Shown here: positions 44,374 through 51,952 of the stretch, piece after piece
Numbering within the stretch: the stretch's first letter is position 1
How the letters are laid out: the number at the start of each line of letters is the position of its first letter
Assembly (NCBI GenBank): GCA_964510225.1
Contig: CAZEAN010000030.1
Location: 1 to 53,912 of the forward strand
DNA from: CAZEAN01 sp964510225
GTDB taxonomy: Bacteria > Planctomycetota > Planctomycetia > Isosphaerales > Isosphaeraceae
DNA: 53,912 bases
Direction: 5' to 3'
Notes under the pieces: generated by a model
Seen by the model: the letters and a program-made list of their open reading frames with translations, nothing else
Databases searched by the model: none
Told to the model about the DNA's origin: nothing
Program-made: the position numbers and the translations under genes

Positions 44374-44961
44374 ATGTTGAACGCAAGAGATCCGATGGAC
44401 GATGGATTGTTCGAACAAGCACGATCGGGTGATGATCAGGCTTGGGAAGTGCTATTTCGTCAGTGTTACCCCAAAGTAGTCCGGGTTGTGCGGCGACGGC
44501 TCAACCAGTCGATGCGCTCCGTTTACGATTCGACCGACTTTGCGAGTGACGTTTGGCGGAGCCTCCTTGCGAAGTCTGATCGCTTCGAGTTCCCCAACGT
44601 CGGGGCTTTACAAACCTTCCTCGCGCGTGCTGCTGAACAAAAGGTGATCGACGCCTATCGCAAAATGATGGCACAAAAGCGAGACGTCAGTCGAAATCGA
44701 CCACTTGATCCGAATGATGACGATAACTCGGGGGGACTCCCTGCGAGTCTACTTGAAACACCGAGCCAATTTGCCCAAGCAAATGAGCGTTGGGAGCAGA
44801 CCCTCAAACCGCTCAATGAAGAGCAGCGACGTGTCCTTGAAATGGCACGACAGGGTTACCCGAATCTCGAAATCGCACAGGCAGTTGGCTGGAGCATTCG
44901 TAAAGTTCAACGTGAACTGCAACAGCTCGGCAAATCTTGGAAAAATCCCGACGTTGGGTAG
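44374..44961 (+). CDS. ECF sigma factor, planctomycete kinase-linked type
   Basis: This is 195 residues from the ATG at 44374 with GGGAG eight bases upstream; the longer frame from 44281 has no sigma sequence. Region 2 is visible at about 10-75 (FRQCYPKVVRVVRRRLNQSM, then DSTDFASDVWRSL). Region 4 lies at about 145-190 (LNEEQRRVLEMARQGY, then IAQAVGWSIRKVQREL). The kinase gene starts five bases after its stop, so the pair is translated together. Planctomycete ECF groups linked to Ser/Thr kinases have been described, with the kinase proposed to control the sigma factor. No anti-sigma gene is nearby, in agreement with such a scheme. Target promoters are unknown. Confidence 0.92.
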   Translation: MLNARDPMDDGLFEQARSGDDQAWEVLFRQCYPKVVRVVRRRLNQSMRSVYDSTDFASDVWRSLLAKSDRFEFPNVGALQTFLARAAEQKVIDAYRKMMAQKRDVSRNRPLDPNDDDNSGGLPASLLETPSQFAQANERWEQTLKPLNEEQRRVLEMARQGYPNLEIAQAVGWSIRKVQRELQQLGKSWKNPDVG

Positions 44962-44966
44962 ATTCG

Positions 44967-46940
44967 ATGACTACAACCCCTCTCGATGCCGAGGCTCGAA
45001 GCAGAGCGATTCACTCACGGGCGAACCCAAATCTTGACCAACGCATCGCCGACGCACTCGACATCCTTGTTGAGGCTCGTCGGCTTGGGAAGAATCCCAA
45101 CCTTGAGACGCTCTGGAGAGATTTTGGTGGTGCGCGAAACCTACTCGTCGAGCTGGTAAAGGTTGACCTTCAGTGTCGATTTGAACTCGGAGATGAGGCG
45201 AGCGTCCGTGAATATCTTGATCGTTTTCCAGGACTCCAGGATGAGTCAGTTCGGTTGATGAGCCTTCTGTATGAAGAGTACTGTCTCTTGGAGGAAGCTG
45301 GGAAAGAGCCAGACCCTGAATCGTTCTGCCAACGCTATGAACCCTGGTACGACTCTCTCGCGTCCCAACTTCGATATCACCAGGCCGTTACCCGCTTGGT
45401 CCCTGTTACCAAGCCCCTTAAGTTTCCTTCTCCGGGTGATCACTTTCTCCGATTCCGCCTTCAATCTTTATTAGGACGAGGTGGACAAGCGCGTGTTTAT
45501 CTCGCTCGCGATAATGAAATGGGAGGCCGACCGACGGCACTCAAGGTCTCTGAAGACCGGGGTGATGAACCTTCCATGATGGGGCGGTTGCAACACCCCC
45601 ATATTATGCCTGTCTACACTGTGGTCCGAGATCCAGAGACTGGTCTTCGTGGTCTCTGTATGCCCTATCGACCTGGGATCTCGTTAGACGATTTACTCCG
45701 GAAGATCCAAGAAGTTCCCGCCAATAATAGGACCACTAGACTCTTACTTCAGACCTTGGATCCTGACGATCCGAGTCGACTGAAGGAGGCTCCGGGATGG
45801 CAAGGATTTCCAGCGCAGGATCTTTTTCCGTATGGATCTGCGTGGATTGGAGCCAGACTTGCAGAGGCCTTGGATCACGCTCATCATTGCGGCATCAATC
45901 ACCGTGATGTGAAGCCAGCGAACATCTTACTTACACTGAACGAGGGCCCACAGCTACTCGACTTCAACCTCGCTCATGACGATCATCGAACTGTAGATCC
46001 GGAAAATGCCGCTCTCGGCGGAACACTACCGTACATGTCTCCTGAACAGTTGGATGCCTTCCGTGACCCCGAATGCTGGGGGGATGTGGGCGTAACTTCA
46101 GATGTCTACTCACTTGGTCTGGTCCTCCACGAACTTGTGAGTGGTCAACGTCCAGCCACCCCTGATGAATCAACTCCGATCTCGATTGCAATTGGAGAAT
46201 TGATCCAGCAACGGATGTTCGGGGTTCGGTCTGCCCGAGAATTAAATCCAAATGTTCCAAGCGGACTCGATGCGATCATTAGTAAAGCAATCGATCCCGA
46301 TCCTGATGAGCGCTATCAGTCCGCAAGTGCACTCGCCGACGATCTCGATCGATTCATTCTTCGACAACCACTCGTCGGTACGTCGAATCCCTCTCTCAAA
46401 GAACGTGTATTTGCATGGATTCACCGCCGTCGATTCACACTTCTCAGTGGCCTACTTTATGGGATGGTTACGTTCCTACTACTGGTGATCGTGCTCGTTT
46501 GGATCAATCAATCTAATAATTCAGAAATGCGCCAGTATAACCAAGTCTTACGTGAGATAGGTGAGGATCGAAACAGTTTGTCGATGATCGACGACAGTTT
46601 GATGAAGTCCAAAGTGATTTCAAGAATCTGGGGGAACTATCAGGAATGTCACTACATTGTCGAGAATAGTCTCCGTCCACAATGGACAATCCATACTCCA
46701 GTAGAACGGATCGAAATAGCTTCGAAAGCCAGCAAACTGTATCGAACTATTTACGACTTCGCTCCCACGTTCAACGTTTCATCGAAGCAGATGCAGCAGT
46801 ATCGCAGGGAAGCGATCTATTGGTCTCATCAATTCGAAGTTGAAGCCGAGCGACGACGTTCATTCAGAGGACTCTCTGACGAGTCCATCAGGCAAACGAG
46901 AAAGGAGCTGAGAGAGATCCAACGAAAGGTTGGTTTCTAA
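44967..46940 (+). CDS. Membrane Ser/Thr protein kinase paired with the ECF sigma factor
   Basis: This is 657 residues from the ATG at 44967, five bases after the sigma stop. The first 150 residues are a helical region common in such kinases. The kinase domain (about 163-460) has glycine loop LLGRGGQARVY (168-178), Lys193 in TALKV, HRDVKPANIL (312-321), DFN (332-334) instead of DFG, and MSPEQ. The Asp is kept; only the Gly differs, which recurs in planctomycete kinases. A membrane helix lies near 500-520 (LLYGMVTFLLLVIVLVW). A short helical domain of about 130 residues follows outside. It probably transmits a signal to the sigma factor; the signal is unknown. Confidence 0.92.
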   Translation: MTTTPLDAEARSRAIHSRANPNLDQRIADALDILVEARRLGKNPNLETLWRDFGGARNLLVELVKVDLQCRFELGDEASVREYLDRFPGLQDESVRLMSLLYEEYCLLEEAGKEPDPESFCQRYEPWYDSLASQLRYHQAVTRLVPVTKPLKFPSPGDHFLRFRLQSLLGRGGQARVYLARDNEMGGRPTALKVSEDRGDEPSMMGRLQHPHIMPVYTVVRDPETGLRGLCMPYRPGISLDDLLRKIQEVPANNRTTRLLLQTLDPDDPSRLKEAPGWQGFPAQDLFPYGSAWIGARLAEALDHAHHCGINHRDVKPANILLTLNEGPQLLDFNLAHDDHRTVDPENAALGGTLPYMSPEQLDAFRDPECWGDVGVTSDVYSLGLVLHELVSGQRPATPDESTPISIAIGELIQQRMFGVRSARELNPNVPSGLDAIISKAIDPDPDERYQSASALADDLDRFILRQPLVGTSNPSLKERVFAWIHRRRFTLLSGLLYGMVTFLLLVIVLVWINQSNNSEMRQYNQVLREIGEDRNSLSMIDDSLMKSKVISRIWGNYQECHYIVENSLRPQWTIHTPVERIEIASKASKLYRTIYDFAPTFNVSSKQMQQYRREAIYWSHQFEVEAERRRSFRGLSDESIRQTRKELREIQRKVGF

Positions 46941-47057
46941 GCTATTGCCCCAACTCGGTGTATTCGCTCATCCCTTCTCCAGCGACCCCTTTTTGAGTCA
47001 ATGGAGAAGAGATCCGACGACAGATACCATTCGATCGATAGGTTGATGAAACCGACC

Positions 47058-47270
47058 TTAGGCTGACTCAGTGGGTCGAGGTGTATTCAAATCAAAGCTA
47101 TCTTGCAGGCTCACGTCGCCGGAGAGTGTCGGCTCGTATTCCTCGTTGATATCGAGGATTGCACTGATATCAGCAGTAATTGTTGGGACAGCTCGGGTCG
47201 GGAGCGAATCAATGTTCGGGAAGAATCGATGATTGCGGCGCGTACGGGTGGCGTGTCGTCGAGTGAACAT
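47058..47270 (-). CDS. Doubtful small hypothetical protein
   Basis: This is a 70-residue frame. The N-terminal third is very basic (MFTRRHATRTRRNHRFFPNI); the rest is acidic (ISAILDINEEYEPTLSGDVS). No signal, helix or family is recognised and the ribosome binding site is weak. It is the only plausible frame in a 630-base interval. Confidence 0.3.
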   Translation of the reverse strand: MFTRRHATRTRRNHRFFPNIDSLPTRAVPTITADISAILDINEEYEPTLSGDVSLQDSFDLNTPRPTESA

Positions 47271-47322
47271 GGTCGGTCTCGCGATTGTATTGAAGATTCG
47301 AATATGCAGTTTAAATTAGATG

Positions 47323-47371
47323 CTCAATTTTAATTTCTGTCTATCGATGACAGAAAGATGAGAAAATTGAG
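47323..47371. repeat. Nested inverted repeat left of the N gap
   Basis: The outer arms CTCAATTTT (47323-47331) and AAAATTGAG (47363-47371) are perfectly complementary. The inner arms TTTCTGTC (47334-47341) and GACAGAAA (47349-47356) are as well, around a seven-base loop. This forms a long AT-rich hairpin ending four bases before the Ns. Confidence 0.7.
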
Positions 47372-47374
47372 TTT

Positions 47375-47384
47375 NNNNNNNNNN
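47375..47384. other. Sequence gap of 10 Ns
   Basis: Ten unresolved bases. The round number suggests a scaffolding placeholder, so the true length is unknown. It lies exactly between two hairpin-forming repeats. Confidence 0.98.
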
Positions 47385-47390
47385 GATGTC

Positions 47391-47459
47391 ATCAACTCAA
47401 CAAGCGCATACGTCTTATGATAGCCCGTTTCTGAGTTTGTGCTAGCTTGTTGGGTTGAT
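47391..47459. repeat. Imperfect inverted repeat right of the N gap
   Basis: ATCAACTCAACAAGC (47391-47405) and GCTTGTTGGGTTGAT (47445-47459) pair over 15 bases with a single G-U-compatible mismatch. The arms are 39 bases apart. Confidence 0.65.
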
Positions 47460-47570
47460 CTATCACTAGGTCCGTATAAGGGACTACTACGCGACATCCT
47501 TTTTTTTCGACTTGACGATTTTTCTGATCGGAGCGAGATATTAGGTCTAACAATGCCAAGCTTTCTTTGA

Positions 47571-48014
47571 TTAATCTCCGATTGCTTGCACAGTCATCGC
47601 AAGCACAATGAGACTATGGCTACTCCAGGTAATTGTTCTGATCCAGTTCGTACGAACCAAACGCGTGTGTGTTGCAGCGTCAAACCCTGCGGTCAGTCGT
47701 TGGTGTTGTGGGACTTGGAGGAGGAATGTTGATAGCCAGGTGATGACCGCCAGTATAAAGCCCACGATCGCAAGACCGTGTGACACATTCTGAGGGCGGA
47801 TCAGCAGAAGGCCACCTGCACTAAGTAGCTCTCCAAACATCGCGAGAATCACCACGGGGCCAGTGTATCGGACGTGAGCAGCGTGGTACTTGGGGAAGTG
47901 ATCGTGACCGACTTGGTTGAAGAGAGGGTAGTGAACACATTGCACAAACCAAATAAGTCCTGTCATATAAAGCGTCGACCCCAGACAGATCAGCATTATT
48001 AACGAAGAGATCAT
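47571..48014 (-). CDS. Small four-helix membrane protein
   Basis: This is 147 residues with four clear membrane helices (about 3-23, 50-72, 79-101 and 125-145). The loop after helix 1 contains a His/Trp/Tyr-rich motif, IWFVQCVHYPLF, and HFPKYHAAHVRYTGPVV follows. The several conserved-looking histidines could bind a metal or haem, but I do not recognise the family for certain; a DUF1772-like protein is possible. AAAGGG lies nine bases before the ATG. It is followed by the region containing the N gap. Role unknown. Confidence 0.75.
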   Translation of the reverse strand: MISSLIMLICLGSTLYMTGLIWFVQCVHYPLFNQVGHDHFPKYHAAHVRYTGPVVILAMFGELLSAGGLLLIRPQNVSHGLAIVGFILAVITWLSTFLLQVPQHQRLTAGFDAATHTRLVRTNWIRTITWSSHSLIVLAMTVQAIGD

Positions 48015-48340
48015 TCAAGTACCCTTTCTCTGGTTGACGAGCGATCTCAGAAGCACCCCCGCTCCAGTGCGTCTGCCCGCCAGTGATTTCGACAGAGGTA
48101 ACTCTTAGGATCAAGCCGCCCTTAGATCGATTGGATTGTTTCTGCAACAAATCGTGGTTTTCTTGACTCTGTCGGCGTCTAAACTGTCTACCCTCGTCAC
48201 AGAGCGAGGAACCCATACCGGAAATTAGCCAGACTCTGGATCCTGCAAGGATCGTTACCCTTCGCGCTCTATAGTCCTTAATAGTGAGGCGCCTGCTAGC
48301 TCGGTCGCGAATTCCTACCTGCCCATCGAGGCGTTGACAG
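48015..48340. other. Divergent intergenic region, no gene supported
   Basis: Minus-strand frames here continue out of phase into the membrane-protein gene and are rejected. A short hairpin GATCCT/AGGATC (about 48240-48254) and a TATAGT near 48270 without a matching -35 are the only signals. Confidence 0.35.
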
Positions 48341-48634
48341 ATGAACGATCAAATCACTGAACTCTGGAAGAAACTCCGCGAAGCCGGGATTCCTGAGGTC
48401 GTCCTCTTTCTTGCCGATGGCGCTGCCTGTCGATGCCATTGGGATCAGACTGCGATTCTGGGTGATATCCGAGTCGCACTACTGGGCGATCAGGAACGCA
48501 ACATCGTCCGAGTCGTTCCGGTCAGCGCATGCCTCGGAATCGGAATCGCAGCACCAAAAGGCACTGATCCGAGCGCTTACCGTGCTGTGATCAAGGACCA
48601 ACTAGACGAAGCGACCATAGCTTCACATCATTAA
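48341..48634 (+). CDS. Small hypothetical protein
   Basis: This is 97 residues from an ATG preceded by GAGG nine bases upstream. It has alternating beta/alpha character (IPEVVLFLADGAACRCHWD, RVALLGDQERNIVRVVPVSA) and no signal or membrane helix. Cysteines at CRC and a SACLGIG segment could bind metal, but this is speculative. It ends 21 bases from the xerD stop on the other strand. Family unrecognised. Confidence 0.6.
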   Translation: MNDQITELWKKLREAGIPEVVLFLADGAACRCHWDQTAILGDIRVALLGDQERNIVRVVPVSACLGIGIAAPKGTDPSAYRAVIKDQLDEATIASHH

Positions 48635-48655
48635 AGCCGATTCAAATCATGTTGA

Positions 48656-49636
48656 TCATTCTTCTTCGATAGGATCTGGCGATAGCTCATGTTGCGATGC
48701 GCGGGGATGGAATCGAGCGTGGAGATCAAGAAGGTGACCGATTTCGACCCGAGTGTAGATCTGTGTCGTTCCGATGGAGGCGTGGCCGAGGATCTCCTGC
48801 ACAACGCGGAGATCGGCTCCGCCAGCAAGAAGGTGAGTGGCAAAGCTGTGTCGGAGTGTGTGTGGACTGACCCCATCGGGTAGTCCGGACTTTTTGGCGT
48901 GCTTCTTGACGAGGTGCCAGAGTGCGACCCTTGTCAACGGCCGACCGGTCTTCGTTAGGAATAGTAGTTCGGTTTTCAAGGATGGATTGAGAAGCTTGGG
49001 CCTAGAACTCTTCAAATAAGTTTGGATCGCTTCCAGTGCGCGATTACTAATGGGTACAACACGCTCGCGATTCCCTTTACCTACGCAACGGATAATTCCA
49101 CTCCGAGGATCAACGTCGATGAGCCGAAGGTTCGATACTTCCGTCGCACGACATCCAGTCGCGTAAAGAGTTTCCAAGGCCGCACGGTCACGCCGACCCA
49201 GACAGGTCGTTGGATCAGGAGCTGTTAGCAACGATTCGACTGCGGTTGGTCCCAACACTGTCGGCAATCGATCCCAGATCTTGGGGCTAATAAGGAGCTT
49301 GGCTACATTGTCTTCGATTCGACCATCTTCGATCAGGAAACGGAAGAAGCTGGATAAACTCGCGAGGTGACGACAAATACTTGATGGCGCTAATTCTTCA
49401 AGTCCGAGGTAATCAATGTAACCTGTTAGAGTCTTAATGCTGATAATGCTAAGGGATCCCGGAGCATGCTCGGCTCTCCACCGATCGAATTTCACAAGAT
49501 CTGAACGATAAGCTGCGAGTGTATTGTCAGAGACACCACACTCTGCCATCAGGAAGTGGAGGAAAGCACCTAGAGGGAGAGAATCTATAGACGAACTTTT
49601 TTGAGGATGGGTGCTATTATTATTCGACCTGGGCAT
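48656..49636 (-). CDS. xerD: XerC/XerD-type tyrosine recombinase
   Basis: This is a 326-residue site-specific recombinase. The N-terminal SAM-like DNA-binding domain occupies about 20-110. The catalytic set is complete: Arg163 (YATGCRATEVSNL), Lys187 (GKGNRERVVPI), His259 and Arg262 (HTLRHSFATHLL), His285 (LGHASIGTTQ) and Tyr294 (IYTRV). The length is that of the chromosomal dimer-resolution XerD rather than of integrases from mobile elements. A recombination site (dif) was not identified in this window. The start ATG at 49636 has no strong ribosome binding site. It is downstream of the sigma factor gene on the same strand, separated by an inverted repeat. Confidence 0.92.
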   Translation of the reverse strand: MPRSNNNSTHPQKSSSIDSLPLGAFLHFLMAECGVSDNTLAAYRSDLVKFDRWRAEHAPGSLSIISIKTLTGYIDYLGLEELAPSSICRHLASLSSFFRFLIEDGRIEDNVAKLLISPKIWDRLPTVLGPTAVESLLTAPDPTTCLGRRDRAALETLYATGCRATEVSNLRLIDVDPRSGIIRCVGKGNRERVVPISNRALEAIQTYLKSSRPKLLNPSLKTELLFLTKTGRPLTRVALWHLVKKHAKKSGLPDGVSPHTLRHSFATHLLAGGADLRVVQEILGHASIGTTQIYTRVEIGHLLDLHARFHPRASQHELSPDPIEEE

Positions 49637-49670
49637 TGCAAACTCTATCGTCCAATAACCCAGAGATGCC

Positions 49671-49700
49671 GACGGTCTGAAGATGTTTGTTCAGACCGTC
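49671..49700. repeat. Perfect 11-bp inverted repeat between sigma factor and xerD genes
   Basis: GACGGTCTGAA (49671-49681) and TTCAGACCGTC (49690-49700) are perfectly complementary with an 8-base loop. On the plus strand GTGTTT follows; on the minus strand, the direction of both neighbouring genes, there is no T-run. It is probably the end of the sigma-factor transcript by structure, or a processing site. Confidence 0.55.
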
Positions 49701-49764
49701 GTGTTTACTAGCTAATTATGATCGGCAAGTTGGGTAATGGGATTGATTTTCTCCGGAGTCGATT

Positions 49765-50763
49765 TTATGCACCGACCGGAACAACCGCGTCTAAAAGGTC
49801 TTGGTCCGAAACGATCGCGCGAAGTTTGACTAGAGCACGATCTTGGATCTGACGAACACGTTCCTTGGAAACTTCGAGGACCTTTCCTACCTGACTTAAA
49901 GAGAGTCGAGGCTTGCCGCCGAGGCCAAATCGAAGAGCAAGAACCTGTTGTTCGCGTGGTCGTAATGACTCAAGAAGCTTTCCGACGGTCTCGTCGAGAT
50001 CAACTTCATCAGTGCTTCGATCAGCCTCAGGATCACTCATCATATGAAGTAAACTGAAGTTCCCTTCAGTATCGATCGTCGCATCAAGCGATACTGTAGG
50101 TCGAGTCGCCGCATGAATCCGTCGGATCATTTCTGTCGATGGGCCCTGACTACTTGCTTTCAGCTCGGTGACATTGGGATTGACGTCATCAGATGACTCA
50201 GACTCAATTTCGTCCTGATTCTGAGCAAGCTGTCGGAGGTGTCTAGGGCTAAGGCGAACGGGATAAGCACCCGAGGCTACAGCCCGTTGCATGGACTGAC
50301 GAATCCACCAGGTCGCGTAGGTCGCTAGCTTAGTTTCATGAGTCAGATCAAATCGATCGATCGCTTCGAGAAGTCCACAGAATCCCTCCTGCATCAGATC
50401 ACTGAAGGCAACACCACGGTCGCGAAATCGCTTGGCAACGTGTGAGACCAGTCGGAGGTTAGCAAGTGCGAGCCGTGTACGTAGTTCGCTGTAACGTTGA
50501 TAGACAGTACCGAGCTTTGTTTGGTGGCGAGGATTACTCGCATACGTTTCCGCAATGTAGTTGGCAAGTGCTTGGGGATCATCCTCGATACCCTCCGGAG
50601 GTTGAGTGCCCGGAATCTCTGCCATTGCTTTTGCTAAAGTAGCTTTGCATTCGCCAAGCTCCCGGAGCAACTGACGTTCGACACTAGGAGTTAGAACTCG
50701 TGTAGTGTCACTGTCAAGTGTAGCGAAGCTGTCTGAATCGCTGAAGTGTCGAACCGGGGTCAT
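49765..50763 (-). CDS. RpoD-like group sigma-70 factor
   Basis: This is 332 residues from the ATG at 50763, with AAGGG seven bases upstream (a TTG two codons earlier is weaker). Region 1.2-like residues (LTPSVERQLLRELGECKATL) and a 50-residue spacer come first. Region 2 follows (LRLVSHVAKRFRDRGVAFSD, then ATYATWWIRQSMQRAVAS), with the RpoD-type core contact LMQEGFCGLLEA. Region 3 and the region 4 HTH (LSLSQVGKVLEVSKERVRQI) complete it. This is an alternative, non-ECF sigma factor, not the housekeeping RpoD (no region 1.1, and shorter). The CarH-like regulator lies directly upstream on the same strand with 114 bases between, so the two may form one light- or B12-responsive unit; this is inference. 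Confidence 0.9.
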   Translation of the reverse strand: MTPVRHFSDSDSFATLDSDTTRVLTPSVERQLLRELGECKATLAKAMAEIPGTQPPEGIEDDPQALANYIAETYASNPRHQTKLGTVYQRYSELRTRLALANLRLVSHVAKRFRDRGVAFSDLMQEGFCGLLEAIDRFDLTHETKLATYATWWIRQSMQRAVASGAYPVRLSPRHLRQLAQNQDEIESESSDDVNPNVTELKASSQGPSTEMIRRIHAATRPTVSLDATIDTEGNFSLLHMMSDPEADRSTDEVDLDETVGKLLESLRPREQQVLALRFGLGGKPRLSLSQVGKVLEVSKERVRQIQDRALVKLRAIVSDQDLLDAVVPVGA

Positions 50764-50877
50764 GGTCAATCCCTTTCTGGGGTCCTCACGAAGTGCGGAA
50801 ACTCATGGTTACGTTCTCGACATAGAGTCAAGAGAGGAACAAACACTGACAACTGCGGTGAAGCCGGACAATGTAAC

Positions 50878-51765
50878 TCAAGCATTATTTGGACTGGGAT
50901 GGATTTGAAGTGCAAATTCTCGCATGTGACTCATGCGATCACCGAAGCTGGCTGCGACAATCCTGGATCGAAGATCAGTTGATAAAGCTGATCCACCGAT
51001 AATAATGGCAGTTTGGGTTCTCGAAATCGCTGAGTAGAAGGATTGGTATCCATCAACGAAATCATCTGAGTCGACTACGTGTGCAACCGATATCCAAGCT
51101 AGTTTGGGTCTCTGTACTCGGATAGCTTTGGCTATCGAAGTCCATGGAAGATTGGGACCAAGATTCACGACATCCCAGCCAAGCTCTCGGAGAAGCAGTT
51201 CGGAAAAAAGTCCTGCGATGGTGTATAGGTCTCCCGCAGGCGAACAGCCTAAAGCAAGCGGTGCCTCGGGCAGAGGAGGAGGTTGCCGACGGATCAAGTC
51301 CATCAAAGATGATTCAATGATTCGACTAGCATGGTGTTCTTGATATATATCAAGATTGTTTTGTTCCCAGCGATGTCCAACCTCCTGCATCGCAGGTCGA
51401 ATCAATTCATCAGCAAGCTCAACCGTATCCATACCCGTAGCACGAGCAGTCAGTATCAAGTCCTTAAACCTGTTCGCTCGACCTTCCAGTAAGGACTCAA
51501 TAACTGCTGACAATTCTGGACGGACGATAGGCTGCTTGGGCTGCTGCGTGTCATTATCTAACTCCTCTAAGAAGGGACCGAACCCATCCAGAGGTAAATT
51601 ACGATTGATGGCAAACTCATATGCGCCCGAAAGCGGAATAAGACGGTGCTTTCCTACCGTCCGAGTCGCGGGAAGTTGTTGCCAATCAACCCAACGTTTG
51701 ATCGTGCTTGAGCTAACCCCAAGGATATGGGCAATCTCACTTGTTTTCAGAAGTTGGTCTGCCAC
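50878..51765 (-). CDS. CarH-like regulator: MerR-type HTH plus cobalamin-binding fold
   Basis: This is 295 residues. The N-terminal winged HTH is of the excisionase/MerR class (KTSEIAHILGVSSSTIKRWV, about 7-50). Residues about 85-160 form the helical cap seen in CarH and LitR, including RWEQNNLDIYQEHHAS, which keeps the W-x9-EH signature (Trp133, Glu143-His144). A Rossmann-type cobalamin fold follows (about 168-290: ALGCSPAGDLYTIAGLF, then WDVVNLGPNLPW and IIIGGSAL). In Thermus CarH, His132 and His177 ligate cobalt above and below. The corresponding positions here are Glu134 and Tyr181, so adenosylcobalamin binding is doubtful or different. The ATG at 51765 lies about 36 bases after a strong promoter start. 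It sits directly upstream of the sigma factor. It may be a light/B12 regulator or a B12-free relative. Confidence 0.85.
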   Translation of the reverse strand: MADQLLKTSEIAHILGVSSSTIKRWVDWQQLPATRTVGKHRLIPLSGAYEFAINRNLPLDGFGPFLEELDNDTQQPKQPIVRPELSAVIESLLEGRANRFKDLILTARATGMDTVELADELIRPAMQEVGHRWEQNNLDIYQEHHASRIIESSLMDLIRRQPPPLPEAPLALGCSPAGDLYTIAGLFSELLLRELGWDVVNLGPNLPWTSIAKAIRVQRPKLAWISVAHVVDSDDFVDGYQSFYSAISRTQTAIIIGGSALSTDLRSRIVAASFGDRMSHMREFALQIHPSPNNA

Positions 51766-51785
51766 GATAAAACCTATGTGAGCGA

Positions 51786-51806
51786 TTTGGTCGTTTTGGA
51801 CGATTT
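51786..51806 (-). promoter_or_regulatory. Candidate operator overlapping the carH-like transcription start
   Basis: TTTGGTCG (51786-51793) and TTTGGACG (51795-51802) repeat with a 9-base period. The 15-mer CGTTTTGGACGATTT (51792-51806) recurs with one mismatch at 51938-51952. It covers the predicted start of the carH-like transcript, where a repressor would act. Binding by the CarH-like protein is inference. Confidence 0.5.
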
Positions 51807-51807
51807 A

Positions 51808-51836
51808 ACTATAGGTTGTCCCATTTACGGTTTCAA
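51808..51836 (-). promoter_or_regulatory. Sigma-70-type promoter of the carH-like gene
   Basis: Read on the minus strand, TTGAAA (51836-51831) and TATAGT (51813-51808) are spaced by exactly 17 bases, close to consensus. The predicted start is near 51801, giving a leader of about 36 nt. Confidence 0.65.
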
Positions 51837-51880
51837 GTCGTTCGTGACCAAAAAATAGCGCTGTACCCCTCATTTTCACT

Positions 51881-51910
51881 GAAAAAAAGCCATGAACTCT
51901 CAGCATGGCT
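51881..51910 (-). terminator. Intrinsic terminator reading on the minus strand
   Basis: AGCCATG (51888-51894) and CATGGCT (51904-51910) form a 7-bp stem with a 9-base loop. On the minus strand it is followed by a run of seven Ts (51888-51882). It lies about 45 bases upstream of the carH-like promoter and 478 bases downstream of the SUMF1-domain gene. It ends either that transcript or an unidentified short RNA. Confidence 0.7.
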
Positions 51911-51937
51911 TGGTATTCGACCAACCTGGGGCGTGAA

Positions 51938-51952
51938 CGTTTTGGTCGATTT
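51938..51952. repeat. Second copy of the candidate operator repeat
   Basis: CGTTTTGGTCGATTT matches 14 of 15 bases of 51792-51806 in the same orientation. A related, reversed pattern (CAAACCGTCCACCAAACCGT) lies at 51968-51987. Confidence 0.55.

Larger units (their letters stand above)
46941..47570. other. 630-base region with one doubtful small ORF, two large hairpins and a sequence gap
   Basis: After the kinase gene there is an 8-bp inverted repeat (CTTCTCCA 46974-46981 with TGGAGAAG 47002-47009). Then follow the doubtful ORF at 47058-47270, the hairpins at 47323-47371 and 47391-47459, and the N gap between them. A run of eight Ts lies near 47499-47506. No confident gene is seen. Confidence 0.45.

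Noticed and set aside
44141..44380. 79-residue plus-strand frame ahead of the ECF sigma gene
   Set aside because: Cysteine- and phenylalanine-rich low-quality frame overlapping the sigma start; no start signal.
44967..46940. DFN in place of DFG as evidence for a dead kinase
   Set aside because: The metal-binding Asp, catalytic HRD and Lys are all kept, and LDFNLA recurs in planctomycete kinases, so activity is likely.
47821..48216. 131-residue minus-strand frame
   Set aside because: It overlaps the four-helix membrane protein gene out of phase and has no convincing start.
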